Shown here: one piece after another, positions 34,981 to 45,476 of the stretch
Numbering within the stretch: the first letter of the stretch is position 1
Layout: every line of letters begins with the position of its first letter
NCBI GenBank assembly: GCA_030705665.1
Contig: JAUZQA010000001.1
Coordinates: 1 to 50,707, forward strand
Direction of reading: 5' to 3'
Source: Bacillota bacterium
GTDB lineage: Bacteria > Bacillota > Bacilli > Bacillales_B > DSM-18226
DNA length: 50,707 nucleotides
Program-made: the position numbers and the translations under genes
Notes under the pieces: generated by a model
Database searches by the model: none
The model's input: the letters and a program-made list of their open reading frames with translations, nothing else
Told to the model about the DNA's origin: nothing

Positions 34981-35670
34981 ATGATATCATTTATCCAGCT
35001 TAATCAAGTATCAAAATTGTTTGAATCGAGCACAGGTCATTTCAGTGCCCTGAAATGTATCGATATGGATATAAACAAAGGCGAATACGTTGCTATAACA
35101 GGCAAATCCGGAAGCGGTAAATCAACCCTGCTCAACATGCTCACAGGAATTGATCATCCAAGCAATGGTAAAGTCTTCATTAACGGTGTAGAAGTGCAAA
35201 CGCTCAATGAGAGTTCTCTGGCAATATGGCGGGGGAAAAACATCGGTATAGTTTTTCAGTTCTTTCAGCTTATTCCCACCTTAACGATCATTGAAAACAT
35301 ACTGCTGGCAATGGAGTTTGTAAATGTTGTTCCTAAAAAGGAACGAATCCACCGTGCTGAGGAGCTATTAGAACAGGTTGGTATCACCTCGCATAAAAAC
35401 AAGTTTCCTGCGGCATTGTCCGGCGGTGAACAGCAGCGAGCTGCGATTGCCCGGGCCATGGCAAACGATCCACCGATTCTGGTGGCAGATGAGCCAACCG
35501 GAAATCTTGACAGCAAGACCACCGGAATAATTTTAGGATTGTTCGGAGAGCTTGTCAAAACAGGTAAAACTGTTATCGTAGTGACACATGAAAAAACATC
35601 CGATTCAGAATACAAAAGAATCATAACACTTCGGGATGGATTAATTATTGATGATCAAAGACGCACGTAA
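34981..35670 (+). CDS. ABC transporter ATP-binding protein (LolD/MacB type)
   Basis: A 229-residue ATPase. Walker A is GKSGSGKST (41-49), the Q-loop Gln93 lies in VFQFFQLIPTL, the signature is LSGGEQQR (146-153), Walker B is ILVADEPTGNLDS (166-178) and the H-loop is VTHE near 200. The PTGNLDS sequence is typical of the MacB/LolD/FtsE group that works with FtsX-fold permeases such as the next gene. The start lies 4 nt after the small membrane protein. It powers export or extraction at the inner membrane. Confidence 0.93.
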   Translation: MISFIQLNQVSKLFESSTGHFSALKCIDMDINKGEYVAITGKSGSGKSTLLNMLTGIDHPSNGKVFINGVEVQTLNESSLAIWRGKNIGIVFQFFQLIPTLTIIENILLAMEFVNVVPKKERIHRAEELLEQVGITSHKNKFPAALSGGEQQRAAIARAMANDPPILVADEPTGNLDSKTTGIILGLFGELVKTGKTVIVVTHEKTSDSEYKRIITLRDGLIIDDQRRT

Positions 35671-35691
35671 ACTGATTGGAGCATGCTATTT

Positions 35692-38061
35692 ATGAATACT
35701 AAAGTTAAAAAAGTTATTGGTGATTTGTGGATCAATCCCGGCCGTACAGTGCTTATCATCACCGCATTAGTGATTGGCCTCTGGGGTGTTGGATCAATTT
35801 TAGTTTCCTATACCATATTGAAACATGACCTGAAGGTAAATTTTCAGAGGACCGACCCGCCTCATGTTATCATACGGTCAAAAGATTTCGATCGACTGAA
35901 TCTGATTGACTTAAGGAATAGACCCGAAATTGAAAAAGCAGAATTAAGAGACTTTTCAACACTCAGAATCGAAACCCGGCCTGATGAATGGATCCCTCTG
36001 TGGTTATATGGTGTTGAAGATTTTAAGAACTTCAATCTAGCCAGGTTTTATGATTATAAAGGAAGCGGAATGCCCACAGTTCCCAATGATGGTGCAATGG
36101 TAATAGAGCGTGACGGGCTTAAATTTTCCGATCTCAAAACAGGCGTCAATGCTCGCATCAGGTCTGGAGGAAAAGTACTGAAGGTTCCTGTTGACGGAAT
36201 TGTATTCGATCCTGCACAGCCTCCGGGGACACAGGATCATTTGATCTACGGGTATGTGAACAAAAGAACATTTTCCGCAATTACCGGGGAAGCAGCAAAT
36301 CAGCAGCTCTATGTACGCTTTAATAATGTAGTATCGAGAGAAGATGTACAGGTAAAGACCACTAATCTTGTCAACTATTTTAAATCTATCAACATTGCCG
36401 CAGATAAAATTACAATTCCTAATTATAATTCACATCCTCACCAGTGGCAACTGAATACCCTTCTCTTTCTAGTTGGCAGTATCGGATTACTTGCGTTCGT
36501 AATGGGTGCAGTACTTGTCTCGCAACTCATGGAGTCAATACTTGCAAAGCAGATCCGTCAGATTGGTATTCTTAAATCTATTGGCGCATCCCGCTCGAAG
36601 ATTCTTCAGATTTATATAGCAATGGTACTTGTAATGGGAGTTATATCCGGAGCAATTGCGATACCTCTTGCAATTAAATTCGGTTATACTTATGCCTATT
36701 TTGTAGCACATATTATTAATTTCGAAATTCTTACCGTGCATCTTCCGACTCAAATATATGTCTATCTTATAGCCGCCAGTTTATTATTACCTGTAATTTT
36801 TTCTCTTCCGGCAATTCTGAAGGGAACGGCAATTTCGGTTCGTGATGCACTAAGTGATTATGGTATACAACAGGAGAAATCCACTCGAAAAGCCCGGATA
36901 ATTCATAGCTGGATTCCAGGCAATCTGGCAATGGCTATCAGAAACAGTTTACGTCGTAAAAAGCGTTTTTTGGTTACCGTGGCTTCCATGGCGCTCGGAG
37001 TTGCGATCTTTAATACTGGATTTAACGTGCAGCAATCAATAAAAAATCTATTGTCAGATGTTAACAAGAGTATGAAACATGATATACAGGTGGCACTCAT
37101 AAGTCCAATACCAAAAGTGGACGCACTGAAATATTTTGCCGGGATTGGCAACATAAGCAGGATAGAAGCCTGGAATGGCGGTCGAGGGGTGATGCAATCT
37201 ATGGTCATTGCAACCGATGAAGGTGTGGGAATCATATCTCTCCCCTATAATACGGACCTGGTTGGGTTCAGATCGATCAAAGGAAAATGGTTGAACAGTT
37301 CCACTGAACCGCAAATAGTATTGAATCAGGAAGCCGAGATACTTTACAACCATCCTGTTGTCGGTACCTGGCAAACGATAAGTATCAAAGGGAAAGCTCT
37401 AAAGGCAAAACTGGTCGGAATAGTTAACGAAGCCGAAAAGCCAAAGATTTACATGGATGAACATCTGTACGACAGTGTTGTTAACCCGAATCATTATGTA
37501 AATAACCTGATGTTTGTCGCCAAAGACAGAAGCTACAATAAGGTATTAGCCTTAAAACGGGATATTGAAAAAGCAATTACGCCAACCAATATGCAGATAC
37601 TTTACGTGATGGCACAGGCTGAACGTCTCAAAATCATATATGATCACTTGTTAATCATTCTTGTAACAATCATTTTCTTTGCCTCGCTGGTTCTCGTTGT
37701 GAGCGCGATAGGAATGGCATCAACCACAAGTATCAATATCATGGAAAGAACGCGTGAGATCGGGGTACTCAGGGCAATCGGTGCAACGCCAAAGTTGATT
37801 TACAATCTTTTTGTTACCGAAGGAATGATTTTGAGTATCGTCAGTATTGTTCTTGGGCTATTGATCTCGTGGCCGCTAAGCATTATTGCTACCAGATTCT
37901 TTGGAAAGTTGATGCTTGACATTGTGCTTCAACCGGCTCTTAATATCAATGGCCTTCTAATAACACTTGCTGTTACATTTATTTTCGGATGGTTGTCAAG
38001 CCGTATTCCCGGACAGCGGGCAGTCAGTGTTTCAACAAGTAAAGCTCTCATGTACGAATAA
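35692..38061 (+). CDS. ABC transporter permease, FtsX/MacB fold, two repeats
   Basis: A 789-residue permease. An N-terminal helix (about 15-38) is followed by a periplasmic domain and three helices after QIRQIGILKSIGASRSKILQI. A second helix (SLRRKKRFLVTVASMALGVAIF), a second periplasmic domain and three final helices after RTREIGVLRAIGATPKLIYNL complete the duplicated FtsX pattern. Substrates in this family include lipoproteins, peptides and drugs; none is indicated here. I prefer the ATG at 35692: GGAG sits 10 nt upstream of it but only 1 nt before the ATG at 35683. It is the last gene of the TetR-controlled operon. Confidence 0.9.
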   Translation: MNTKVKKVIGDLWINPGRTVLIITALVIGLWGVGSILVSYTILKHDLKVNFQRTDPPHVIIRSKDFDRLNLIDLRNRPEIEKAELRDFSTLRIETRPDEWIPLWLYGVEDFKNFNLARFYDYKGSGMPTVPNDGAMVIERDGLKFSDLKTGVNARIRSGGKVLKVPVDGIVFDPAQPPGTQDHLIYGYVNKRTFSAITGEAANQQLYVRFNNVVSREDVQVKTTNLVNYFKSINIAADKITIPNYNSHPHQWQLNTLLFLVGSIGLLAFVMGAVLVSQLMESILAKQIRQIGILKSIGASRSKILQIYIAMVLVMGVISGAIAIPLAIKFGYTYAYFVAHIINFEILTVHLPTQIYVYLIAASLLLPVIFSLPAILKGTAISVRDALSDYGIQQEKSTRKARIIHSWIPGNLAMAIRNSLRRKKRFLVTVASMALGVAIFNTGFNVQQSIKNLLSDVNKSMKHDIQVALISPIPKVDALKYFAGIGNISRIEAWNGGRGVMQSMVIATDEGVGIISLPYNTDLVGFRSIKGKWLNSSTEPQIVLNQEAEILYNHPVVGTWQTISIKGKALKAKLVGIVNEAEKPKIYMDEHLYDSVVNPNHYVNNLMFVAKDRSYNKVLALKRDIEKAITPTNMQILYVMAQAERLKIIYDHLLIILVTIIFFASLVLVVSAIGMASTTSINIMERTREIGVLRAIGATPKLIYNLFVTEGMILSIVSIVLGLLISWPLSIIATRFFGKLMLDIVLQPALNINGLLITLAVTFIFGWLSSRIPGQRAVSVSTSKALMYE

Positions 38062-38486
38062 TTTTTAAAGGAATAAGGGTTTGTCATGATTAAAAGATAA
38101 ACCCATTCCTGCCATAGAAATACTCTCTCTAGATCAAAACGATCAGGAATAAATCCAGCATTGTTTACGCGAGCGTGTTTAAAGTTTCAGTTTTTTATAA
38201 TCCTGCATGTTCATTACTTTAACCCTTTTAGAATGATGGCGGGTATTTAAGGCTGTGTAATTCAGCGGTCTTTTGCATTAAAACGCTAGGGAGCCATCGT
38301 GGTGCCTTTAACAATGTTGATTTTGATTCAAAACGTTGGGGATATTTGCGGATAAGCTCGACAGCGGATGTTTTTTGTATTCTTAAACCGTTTAAAATCA
38401 CTGCGCACAGCAATTGCTAATCAAATCATTAAGATTTCACCCGAACATTCTTACATATCTTTACATTAACACATTGTGGATCTTAT
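38062..38486. other. Intergenic region
   Basis: About 425 bases. A stem GGGTTT/AAACCC extended by GGAAT/ATTCC (38070-38109) follows the permease stop and may end its transcript. A minus frame 38228-38413 reads like protein (SAVELIRKYPQRF, APRWLPSVLMQKTAEL) but has only a TTG start and no recognised family; it may be a remnant. Confidence 0.4.
38070..38109 (+). terminator. Hairpin after the exporter operon
   Basis: GGAAT-AA-GGGTTT pairs with AAACCC-ATTCC across a 16-nt loop, 9 nt past the permease stop. There is no U-run, so termination is only suggested. Confidence 0.4.
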
Positions 38487-41258
38487 ATGAAAGTACTATG
38501 TTCTGTAATACTATTTTTCATATTTACATGTTTTTCTCAAGAAGTAACATTACAAAGTCATCAGTTGACTGCAGCCCATGGAAAAAAAAAGGAACAAAAA
38601 AAGTCTTTAAAAAAAAATTCTGTACACCAGCCACTACCTATCGAAAAAGGACCGGTACTTATTTCTTTTGTTAAACCTGCTTACCCGGTTTCACTTTCCA
38701 GAAGAGGAATCATCGGTACAATCACATGTGACATTCTGATTAATGAATCGGGAAAGGTTGACAGTGTTTATCTGATCAGTGGCATATCACCTCAATTTGA
38801 TTCTTTACTTGTCAGAGCTTTTTACAATGCAACTTTTTCACCTGCAATCGCAGGGGGCAAGCCAGTTCCTGTTCTGATCACCTACCAGTACCTCCAGAAT
38901 CTCGATGATGCATTAAGCAGAATAAAAGAACATGTCAATTTTTCCGGACAACTCCTGGAAAAGGGTACCAGAAAGACCATTCCAAATGCACCTGTATACC
39001 TTTTCTATAAGGATACTGCTGCTGACTTAAATATAGAAGTGCCCTTTTCAATGTATCTCCAGGCAATCGGAGCATTCAAAGGACAGAGCTTTTCTGATGG
39101 TGTAATAACCACATTTACCGATTCTGCCGGATATTTCAATTTCAAGTCACTTCCATTCGGTCCTGTATCAGTTCGAATACAAGAGAGTGGATATGAACCG
39201 TTTGATTTTGCAGATACTATAGCCGAAGCTACCAGGCACGTTCGTATCTACAGACTTAAAAAGCAGACTACTTCCAGTTATGAAATTATTGTTTACGGTA
39301 AAAAAGAATCAGATGAAGTTTCAAAGCATTCTCTCAATCGTGATGAGATCAGAAAGCTACCTGGCTTTAATGGCGATGCCTTGAAGGTAGTACAGGCCCT
39401 GCCCGGAGTTGCCAGACCCTCCTTTGGTGGTGGTACAATTTCAGTAAGGGGTGCTCCAGGTTGGGACTCAAAATATTATCTCGATGGTATTCCTATTCCA
39501 CAACTTTACCATTTTGGAGGATTGAAATCTACCTACAATAGCGAAATGCTGGAACAAATAAGTCTGTATCCAGGAAGTTATGGTGTACGATTTGGCAATT
39601 CTATTGCGGGTGTCATTGAACTTACAAGCAGGAATGCTCAGGATGTACCATTCAAGGGATTTACAGATGTAAACATGTTTGATGCTTCTGACTTAATTGA
39701 AGGAACACACGGAAAAAAAGGTGGTGTTATTGCATCGGTTCGTAGAAGTTATGTCGGTAATCTTCTTGGTGTCATTGCGAAAAAATCATCCCCTTCCGAA
39801 TTTCCAATTATTACAGCTCCTTATTACTATGATTTTGTCGTGAAAGGAAATTTTAATTTAACCCCAAAGCATACCTTCACTTTCACTGTTTTTGGTTCAA
39901 AAGATCAGTTAAAACTTATTATACCAACAATACAAGCGGGAAACAATGAAGTAACAGAATTTAAGGACAGAATAGAAAACAAAGTTGCATTTACTATGTG
40001 CATGGCTTCTTACGAGTTTTCTTTAAATGCCAATTGGAAAAACAATCTGAAAACCGCTGTAGTCTTAGAGGATGGAATGGGTGCTTTTTTCGCCTATGCC
40101 AAATGGAATTATACATCTAACGAATTTTACATAAAGGATGATTTAACCTGTAAATTTTCAAAAACGATTAAATTGGTTACTGGTATTGATCTGTGGTGGC
40201 AGCGTTATAATCAAAAAGCAATTCTACCATCAATGGAACGTACATTTCTAAGAGACACTTTAAATAATTTATTCGGATTGATCAGCCCTTATGAACAATT
40301 TGAGTTTAATCCTATTCCAAAATTATTTCTGATTACAGGCTTGCGTTTCGATTATTATCGCGGGCTTGACTATAATGGTTCGATCATTCCAGAATTCTGG
40401 GATTATAAGTCAAAATGGGTTAATAATGGAACATCAGGAGAACCATCCCTGCGTTTTTCCGGAAGATACGAACTATCCAGCAATCACGCTCTTACCTGTG
40501 CTATCGGAACATATAACCAGACACCTCAACCGCTTGGTATTGCGACACACAATACACTTGGAGATCCGAATCTTCCAGCAACAAAAGCCCGCCATTTTGC
40601 CGGCGGTTATCAATGTCAGATTCATGATCGTATATTTGCAGATGCCCAAGTTTACTTTAATCAACAATGGGACATTCCTATTTTAACCTTGCCACAAAAT
40701 TATCTGATCAACCCTGACGTCCCCCTCTATACAGGAAATGGTAAGGGTTACATGTACGGATTGGAATTATTCATCCGTCACAATTTAAATCAGAAATTCT
40801 CAGGATGGCTGTCGTATTCGCTTTCCAGAAGCAAGAGGTTTAATTACGAGGAAAATAAATATGTTCTCTACGAAAAAGATCAAACTCATAATATTCAGCT
40901 ATTTTTAAATTATCAGTTCCGTAAAAACTGGGCTGCCGGTTCCAGAATCCGATATACATCAGGGAACCCTTATACACCGGTAGTCGATAGAATTTATGAT
41001 GCTACAAACAGATACTACCAACCAATTTATGGACCAGAATATAGTGAACGCAACGGGCCCTATTTTGGAATGGACCTCAGGCTTAATAAAAAAATTATCT
41101 TTAATAACTGGGTGCTTAACTGCTATTTAGATCTGCAAAATGTAATGTGGTTTTTGTATAAAAGTCCCGAATATACTCTTTACAATTATGATTACACACA
41201 AAAAACAACAGTTTCATTTCCATGTATTCCGTCAATTGGAATCAGGGCTGAATTTTAG
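38487..41258 (+). CDS. TonB-C domain fused to a TonB-dependent outer-membrane receptor
   Basis: A 923-residue protein. A signal peptide (1-17) and Lys-rich linker lead to a TonB C-terminal-like domain (about 55-135; VKPAYPVSLSRRGIIGTITCDILIN and ATFSPAIAGGKPV are its blocks). Next are a carboxypeptidase-regulatory-like beta-sandwich (about 150-265), the receptor plug (about 280-385; LKVVQALPGVARP, ISVRGAPGWDSKYYLDGIPI, YPGSYGVRFGNSIAGVIEL) and a 22-strand barrel to the end. Such fusions occur in FCB and myxobacterial genomes. The receptor imports or binds an outer-membrane substrate; nothing here names it. The ribosome site is weak. It is followed after 29 nt by a putative lipoprotein gene, as in receptor/surface-lipoprotein pairs. 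Confidence 0.88.
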   Translation: MKVLCSVILFFIFTCFSQEVTLQSHQLTAAHGKKKEQKKSLKKNSVHQPLPIEKGPVLISFVKPAYPVSLSRRGIIGTITCDILINESGKVDSVYLISGISPQFDSLLVRAFYNATFSPAIAGGKPVPVLITYQYLQNLDDALSRIKEHVNFSGQLLEKGTRKTIPNAPVYLFYKDTAADLNIEVPFSMYLQAIGAFKGQSFSDGVITTFTDSAGYFNFKSLPFGPVSVRIQESGYEPFDFADTIAEATRHVRIYRLKKQTTSSYEIIVYGKKESDEVSKHSLNRDEIRKLPGFNGDALKVVQALPGVARPSFGGGTISVRGAPGWDSKYYLDGIPIPQLYHFGGLKSTYNSEMLEQISLYPGSYGVRFGNSIAGVIELTSRNAQDVPFKGFTDVNMFDASDLIEGTHGKKGGVIASVRRSYVGNLLGVIAKKSSPSEFPIITAPYYYDFVVKGNFNLTPKHTFTFTVFGSKDQLKLIIPTIQAGNNEVTEFKDRIENKVAFTMCMASYEFSLNANWKNNLKTAVVLEDGMGAFFAYAKWNYTSNEFYIKDDLTCKFSKTIKLVTGIDLWWQRYNQKAILPSMERTFLRDTLNNLFGLISPYEQFEFNPIPKLFLITGLRFDYYRGLDYNGSIIPEFWDYKSKWVNNGTSGEPSLRFSGRYELSSNHALTCAIGTYNQTPQPLGIATHNTLGDPNLPATKARHFAGGYQCQIHDRIFADAQVYFNQQWDIPILTLPQNYLINPDVPLYTGNGKGYMYGLELFIRHNLNQKFSGWLSYSLSRSKRFNYEENKYVLYEKDQTHNIQLFLNYQFRKNWAAGSRIRYTSGNPYTPVVDRIYDATNRYYQPIYGPEYSERNGPYFGMDLRLNKKIIFNNWVLNCYLDLQNVMWFLYKSPEYTLYNYDYTQKTTVSFPCIPSIGIRAEF

Positions 41259-41287
41259 ATTTTGATAAGTAGTGCAATGGAGCTAAT

Positions 41288-42460
41288 ATGAAAGCAAAAT
41301 ATGTTGTGGCAGCATTGATACTATTAAACTGTGGATATGATTTTCCCACCTCTTATGAGAATGTCGAATCATACAAAGTCCGGCCAATTGCAATCATTTT
41401 TGACAATAAAGGAATGGCTGAAGCAGCACCACGGGATTCAATCACTTTAACTGGTTATTTTGGTGGAGAACAGATAAAAGAAATCAATTGGTATAGCCTC
41501 TCTTTCAATACCCAAACCAATACCTTTGACACATCCAAACGCACACCTCTTCCTCTCATCGGTTCACCGCAAATACTTACAAATAATAATAACACGGACT
41601 CTGTTCAACTGTCCATTATTGTGCCGGAAAGTTTGATTATTTATACATTCAGAGATGTACAGAGTTTTCGTAGCTTGATTCCCTCAGAGATGCAAAGTTC
41701 TTTTTCAGCTGAGTTACTGGACCGAAAACCAGTTGAGGTAATTGAAATACTTGAGCAACTAGCCTATGGATCAACAGCCGACAAACTTTATACCAATGGT
41801 TTACTGAAATTGTTTACAGATAATTCTGCATCCAGCATAGAAAAAAATCTGCCGGTAATACTTCAGGCATTTACTGTTCCTTTTAAAATTGGTGCTCTGG
41901 TAAATGGAAAATTTAGAGTCGAATCAACCTTATCGGTGCGATATAATAGCAGATTACAGCATCTCGGAACCTATATACCTGTAAATAAAAATCCGGTAAT
42001 CGAGCAGATTATGCTTTACAAAATCAAAGGAATTAAAAATTCATTTGATCCCGTTGCCGATCATCAGTTAATTGATACAGCCTATACGTTTTCTGGTTAT
42101 CAAACAATTTCTTTCGACAAAAATTGCAGCTATTTTCTTTCTGCTTCTACCAACTATTATACAGCAGATACAGGTATGACACTTTCAGGAACAAGAGGTA
42201 AAGAAGATTATACATTCGAATGGTTTTACAAAAATAATGATAAAACAGAAGTCTCATCCGAGTCTTTTTTTTACACGGACATTTTTGAGCGCAGATCAGC
42301 TACTGTGCATATAAAACCGCCATTAAGCTCTGAAATGCAACATTTCAGTGTCTGGCTGGTTGTTTATGATTTTTATATTGGAGAGAGATTTCGCCCTGTT
42401 GGATTTGGTTTAAAACACATTGAGGTTCAAATAAGTTCCTTTAATAACAATTCCGAATAG
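41288..42460 (+). CDS. Putative lipoprotein paired with the TonB receptor
   Basis: A 390-residue exported protein I do not recognise. The N-terminus ends in LILLNCGYDF, a lipobox-like site with the unusual Asn before Cys, so lipidation is plausible but not sure. The body is beta-rich with possible Ig-like repeats (RDSITLTGYFGGEQIKEINWYS, FSVWLVVYDFYIGERFRPVG). The start has TGGAG 6 nt upstream, and the gap to the receptor gene is 29 nt, so the two form an operon. By position it could be a surface ligand-capture partner. Its 3' end is duplicated at 45767-45968. Confidence 0.7.
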   Translation: MKAKYVVAALILLNCGYDFPTSYENVESYKVRPIAIIFDNKGMAEAAPRDSITLTGYFGGEQIKEINWYSLSFNTQTNTFDTSKRTPLPLIGSPQILTNNNNTDSVQLSIIVPESLIIYTFRDVQSFRSLIPSEMQSSFSAELLDRKPVEVIEILEQLAYGSTADKLYTNGLLKLFTDNSASSIEKNLPVILQAFTVPFKIGALVNGKFRVESTLSVRYNSRLQHLGTYIPVNKNPVIEQIMLYKIKGIKNSFDPVADHQLIDTAYTFSGYQTISFDKNCSYFLSASTNYYTADTGMTLSGTRGKEDYTFEWFYKNNDKTEVSSESFFYTDIFERRSATVHIKPPLSSEMQHFSVWLVVYDFYIGERFRPVGFGLKHIEVQISSFNNNSE

Positions 42461-43313
42461 ACAAGATCGGTAGAATACTTACTCAAAAAAAATATCATTT
42501 ATCATGTTCATCATTCCAACCATGACAGGCATTCCCCTGTTAGTAAACCATGCCTTGCAAGACACACCAATTGCTTGTTATTGTCCACCGCGCCCCTGAT
42601 TAAATCTTTTTCACACTGAGCCGCGGGGATCGCGGACATTTTAATATCGCAATTAGCTGAATTACCCTATATTTAAAACTCCGCACTTCCGCGTGAGAAT
42701 TCCTTTATATTTTCGATTGACTTATTCAGTAGTACGGCCTAAAGACTGCGCCACACATTTTGATTTATCAACATCACATTTGGTCAGGGCACCCGTGCGA
42801 AAGGACTAATCATGAATCAGAGGACTGTCTACATTATCGGTAAAGACGGTAGAGTGTTTTTTGCAAAAGGGGAAAGCTAGCTGTTTCCGAAATGATCAAT
42901 TGTATTAAAAACGTAAATGGGAATACTTTAAAAATCGATTTGAATATAAAACGCCCAAGCGGATGTGATTGAAAAAATACTGCGGTCCGCCCAGCGGGAT
43001 GGATTGTGGAAAGAGGAGCAGTCAGGATCGCCACTTTTTGAGGCAATTCCGAAGCGGCAGTGAGTGAAACTGGTAGGTGCATCATACCTGATTGTTGTTA
43101 TTGTACTTCTATGTTCTATCATATTGTTACTTTTCAACTGTTAATAGATCTCAAAACCTGTTGAACTTATAAGCTGTAATGAAGGAGCAATGGTTCCTGG
43201 CTTGCATTCAGAATCTCCATGCTCCTCATTAGCTAAATCGAAAGTGTACTTAAATAATGCAAATGTCCTTTTTATCAGAAACAAAATAATTTAAAATATC
43301 ACTGCCACCATTC
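42461..43313. other. Intergenic region with repeat right end
   Basis: About 850 bases. It holds a partial copy of the dispersed repeat (42732-42799) and a short plus frame MNQRTVYIIGKDGRVFFAKG followed by broken, protein-like frames to about 43085, perhaps a decayed gene. No intact gene is seen. Confidence 0.4.
42732..42799 (+). repeat. Partial copy (right end) of dispersed repeat, copy C
   Basis: ACGGCCTAAAGACTGCGCCAC, TTGATTTATCAACATCACA and GGTCAGGGCACCCGTGCG match the right end of copy B (48793-49011) with few changes. The left half is missing. Confidence 0.6.
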
Positions 43314-45080
43314 TCATTTTGCAACAACAACCTGTTTCGTAAGATTAACATTATCACCGGTAATTTTAACCAGATAAACACCCTTGGTCATTGCATTGTT
43401 GTCAAGAACACTGATGTTGTTGCCTGCCGCCAGAGTTCTTGTGGTACTGCCTATTAAGGTCCTGCCGTCAATATCGTACAAGCTGATTGTCACTGGTGTT
43501 GTCATGTTCACAGATGAGCTGATCTGCAATCCTCCATGCACCGCAGCTTTGATTAAAAACGCGTCCGGGCGGTTGTTCAGAAGTTTTCCGGGTTGTACTG
43601 CTACACCTTCAGGACTCAGTCTGATCATGACAACGCTCATGGCGGGAAGTTTTATCGTCAGTATTTTTCCGCTGATGCTGTACTTTGAACTTTCAAGAGT
43701 CTTGATATTCACCTGTTCAGCCCCACCAAAAGGGTTATATGCGGTGTATGCTGAACCGGTTACGATCTCCGCACTATTGATCGTGTAGGATGATATACTG
43801 CTTGTCAAATTAACCGTCACTGACCGTTCAGCCGACATATCGATGTTTGTAAAGCTGATATTGACGATGCCATTTGAATCCACGCTCGCAGCTGCATTCA
43901 CCGCCGGAATGGTGTACCCACCACCGGTAACGGTCTGAAAGTTGGATGCCGTTATCGGTGCCAATTTCGCACCATTATTATGATGTGGTTTTAACAACTT
44001 GTAAACGTAATAGGTTGTTGTCTTTGACATAACACCACTTGGATTGATGTTGATGATTGCATGGATAACGTTTACTGCCTGTGCCAGACATGCAACGCTT
44101 AAACGGTCGACATTTTGGATGAACATATGAAGGTGCGACGACGCAGACAAGGCATCCATAAGAGTGATTTGCTGCATCCATCCATCACCGGTATTCTTGA
44201 GCCAGTCTCCCCATTCGTCCAGATCAAGTCTTATTCTCTTACTGGGATCAGCAGAGTTTAACGCCGGGAATAGGCCATTGTAAAGGTTCTTATGGATATC
44301 GCCCACGTTAACATTATTCATTATCGTCCAATAATTCGCGGTTGTGGGGTTGATGCTGCTGATGTTGTCAGGGAAATAGATGTAATCGTGGTACTCAACC
44401 GCATCGATGGAACTGCCCATCCCACTGATGTAAGTTGGGACCCAGCCAAAGCTACCCTCTTCTGCACCGGCCGCAGCAATAATGGACAGGTCTTTTCCAA
44501 GGGGGTCATTCTTTAAATCCTTCAACTTTGCAAAATTCGAAGCATAGTTGGACATATAGGTACTCACGCTTTGATTACCACCGCAACCCCATACTTCATT
44601 GCCGACCTTGAACCATTTGAGTGGGTATTTAAGACTGTCTAATATGTACTGAGCAAATGCGAAGTTGCCCGCAGCATCATTGCCGGTCGCTTTGCCGGCT
44701 ATGATAGCCTCAGCCCCGGTAAGAGTGCAAAACTGAATGAAGCGGTCAACACCCACATCTGCTGATGGTCTTTTATTGGCGCTCCAATTGTATCCGTCCG
44801 CGGCACACCCGCCTGGCCACTCAGCAGCACCGACACCGCAGTCTTTAAAACCTTCAATGACATCATTGCGCATACCATTGGTATTCGGGACTGATGTATT
44901 ATATACTCCGCCGACCCACTGTTTACCTAACCTCTCCATCAACACACCAAAAATTTCTTTTTGAATGACGGTTTTAGCTCCATCAACATTAACAGTCATA
45001 GTACTCTGGCTATAACCGCTGGTTACCATGACAGCCACAAATGGTAAGACATACTGTTTTGTGCGTCGAAGAAAACTCAT
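43314..45080 (-). CDS. GH51-type alpha-L-arabinofuranosidase with sorting tail
   Basis: Cleaves terminal alpha-L-arabinofuranosyl residues from hemicellulose. The signal peptide (about 1-25) is followed by the GH51 barrel. FGVLMERLGKQWVGGVYN opens it, WFKVGNEVWGCGG holds the acid/base Glu162, HDYIYF follows the conserved His231, and LDLDEWGDW holds the nucleophile Glu289. The beta domain typical of GH51 follows (about 345-500). A Por-type tail ends the protein (about 520-588; ITISLYDIDGRTLIGS by pattern, TKGVYLVKITGDN). GH51 enzymes are often intracellular; the signal and tail make this one extracellular. The start has AGAGGA 5-6 nt upstream. Confidence 0.9.
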   Translation of the reverse strand: MSFLRRTKQYVLPFVAVMVTSGYSQSTMTVNVDGAKTVIQKEIFGVLMERLGKQWVGGVYNTSVPNTNGMRNDVIEGFKDCGVGAAEWPGGCAADGYNWSANKRPSADVGVDRFIQFCTLTGAEAIIAGKATGNDAAGNFAFAQYILDSLKYPLKWFKVGNEVWGCGGNQSVSTYMSNYASNFAKLKDLKNDPLGKDLSIIAAAGAEEGSFGWVPTYISGMGSSIDAVEYHDYIYFPDNISSINPTTANYWTIMNNVNVGDIHKNLYNGLFPALNSADPSKRIRLDLDEWGDWLKNTGDGWMQQITLMDALSASSHLHMFIQNVDRLSVACLAQAVNVIHAIININPSGVMSKTTTYYVYKLLKPHHNNGAKLAPITASNFQTVTGGGYTIPAVNAAASVDSNGIVNISFTNIDMSAERSVTVNLTSSISSYTINSAEIVTGSAYTAYNPFGGAEQVNIKTLESSKYSISGKILTIKLPAMSVVMIRLSPEGVAVQPGKLLNNRPDAFLIKAAVHGGLQISSSVNMTTPVTISLYDIDGRTLIGSTTRTLAAGNNISVLDNNAMTKGVYLVKITGDNVNLTKQVVVAK

Positions 45081-45476
45081 ATATTCCTCTTTTCTTGTGT
45101 GAAGCGTCCGTAGATATTTTCAAGGGGGTGATGATATAAAAGACGGCTAACTCCTGATATGCATCTCTTTTCCCGTCACATCTGTAATCAACGGAGCAGA
45201 TTCGCACTTCAACTGGTTTTATGATTAGAGCGCGTTGAATCTTTATTCAAAAATGCTCATAACATGCATATATATTATTTAAGATACAGTCTAATGAACC
45301 TTAATGCTTGTTTTTTTTACTAAATTCTGATCGTGCTTATAATGTTAACGTTAACACTCGACTCACAATGTTATTGAAAGTTTTTCTCCTAATACAGCTG
45401 CCCTGAGGTAGTTGTGCTTCGTGCTTGCTTATTATATGTTTTGCATTGTGAGCAAACATGCCTCTGATGTATCCCT

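Noticed and set aside
38228..38413. 61-residue minus-strand frame with protein-like composition
   Set aside because: Only a TTG start, no ribosome site and no recognised family. Kept as a possible remnant in the intergenic note, not as a gene.
42834..43085. 83-residue minus-strand frame
   Set aside because: The plus strand here reads as broken frames next to repeat copy C; the minus frame has no ribosome site or family. Treated as non-coding.
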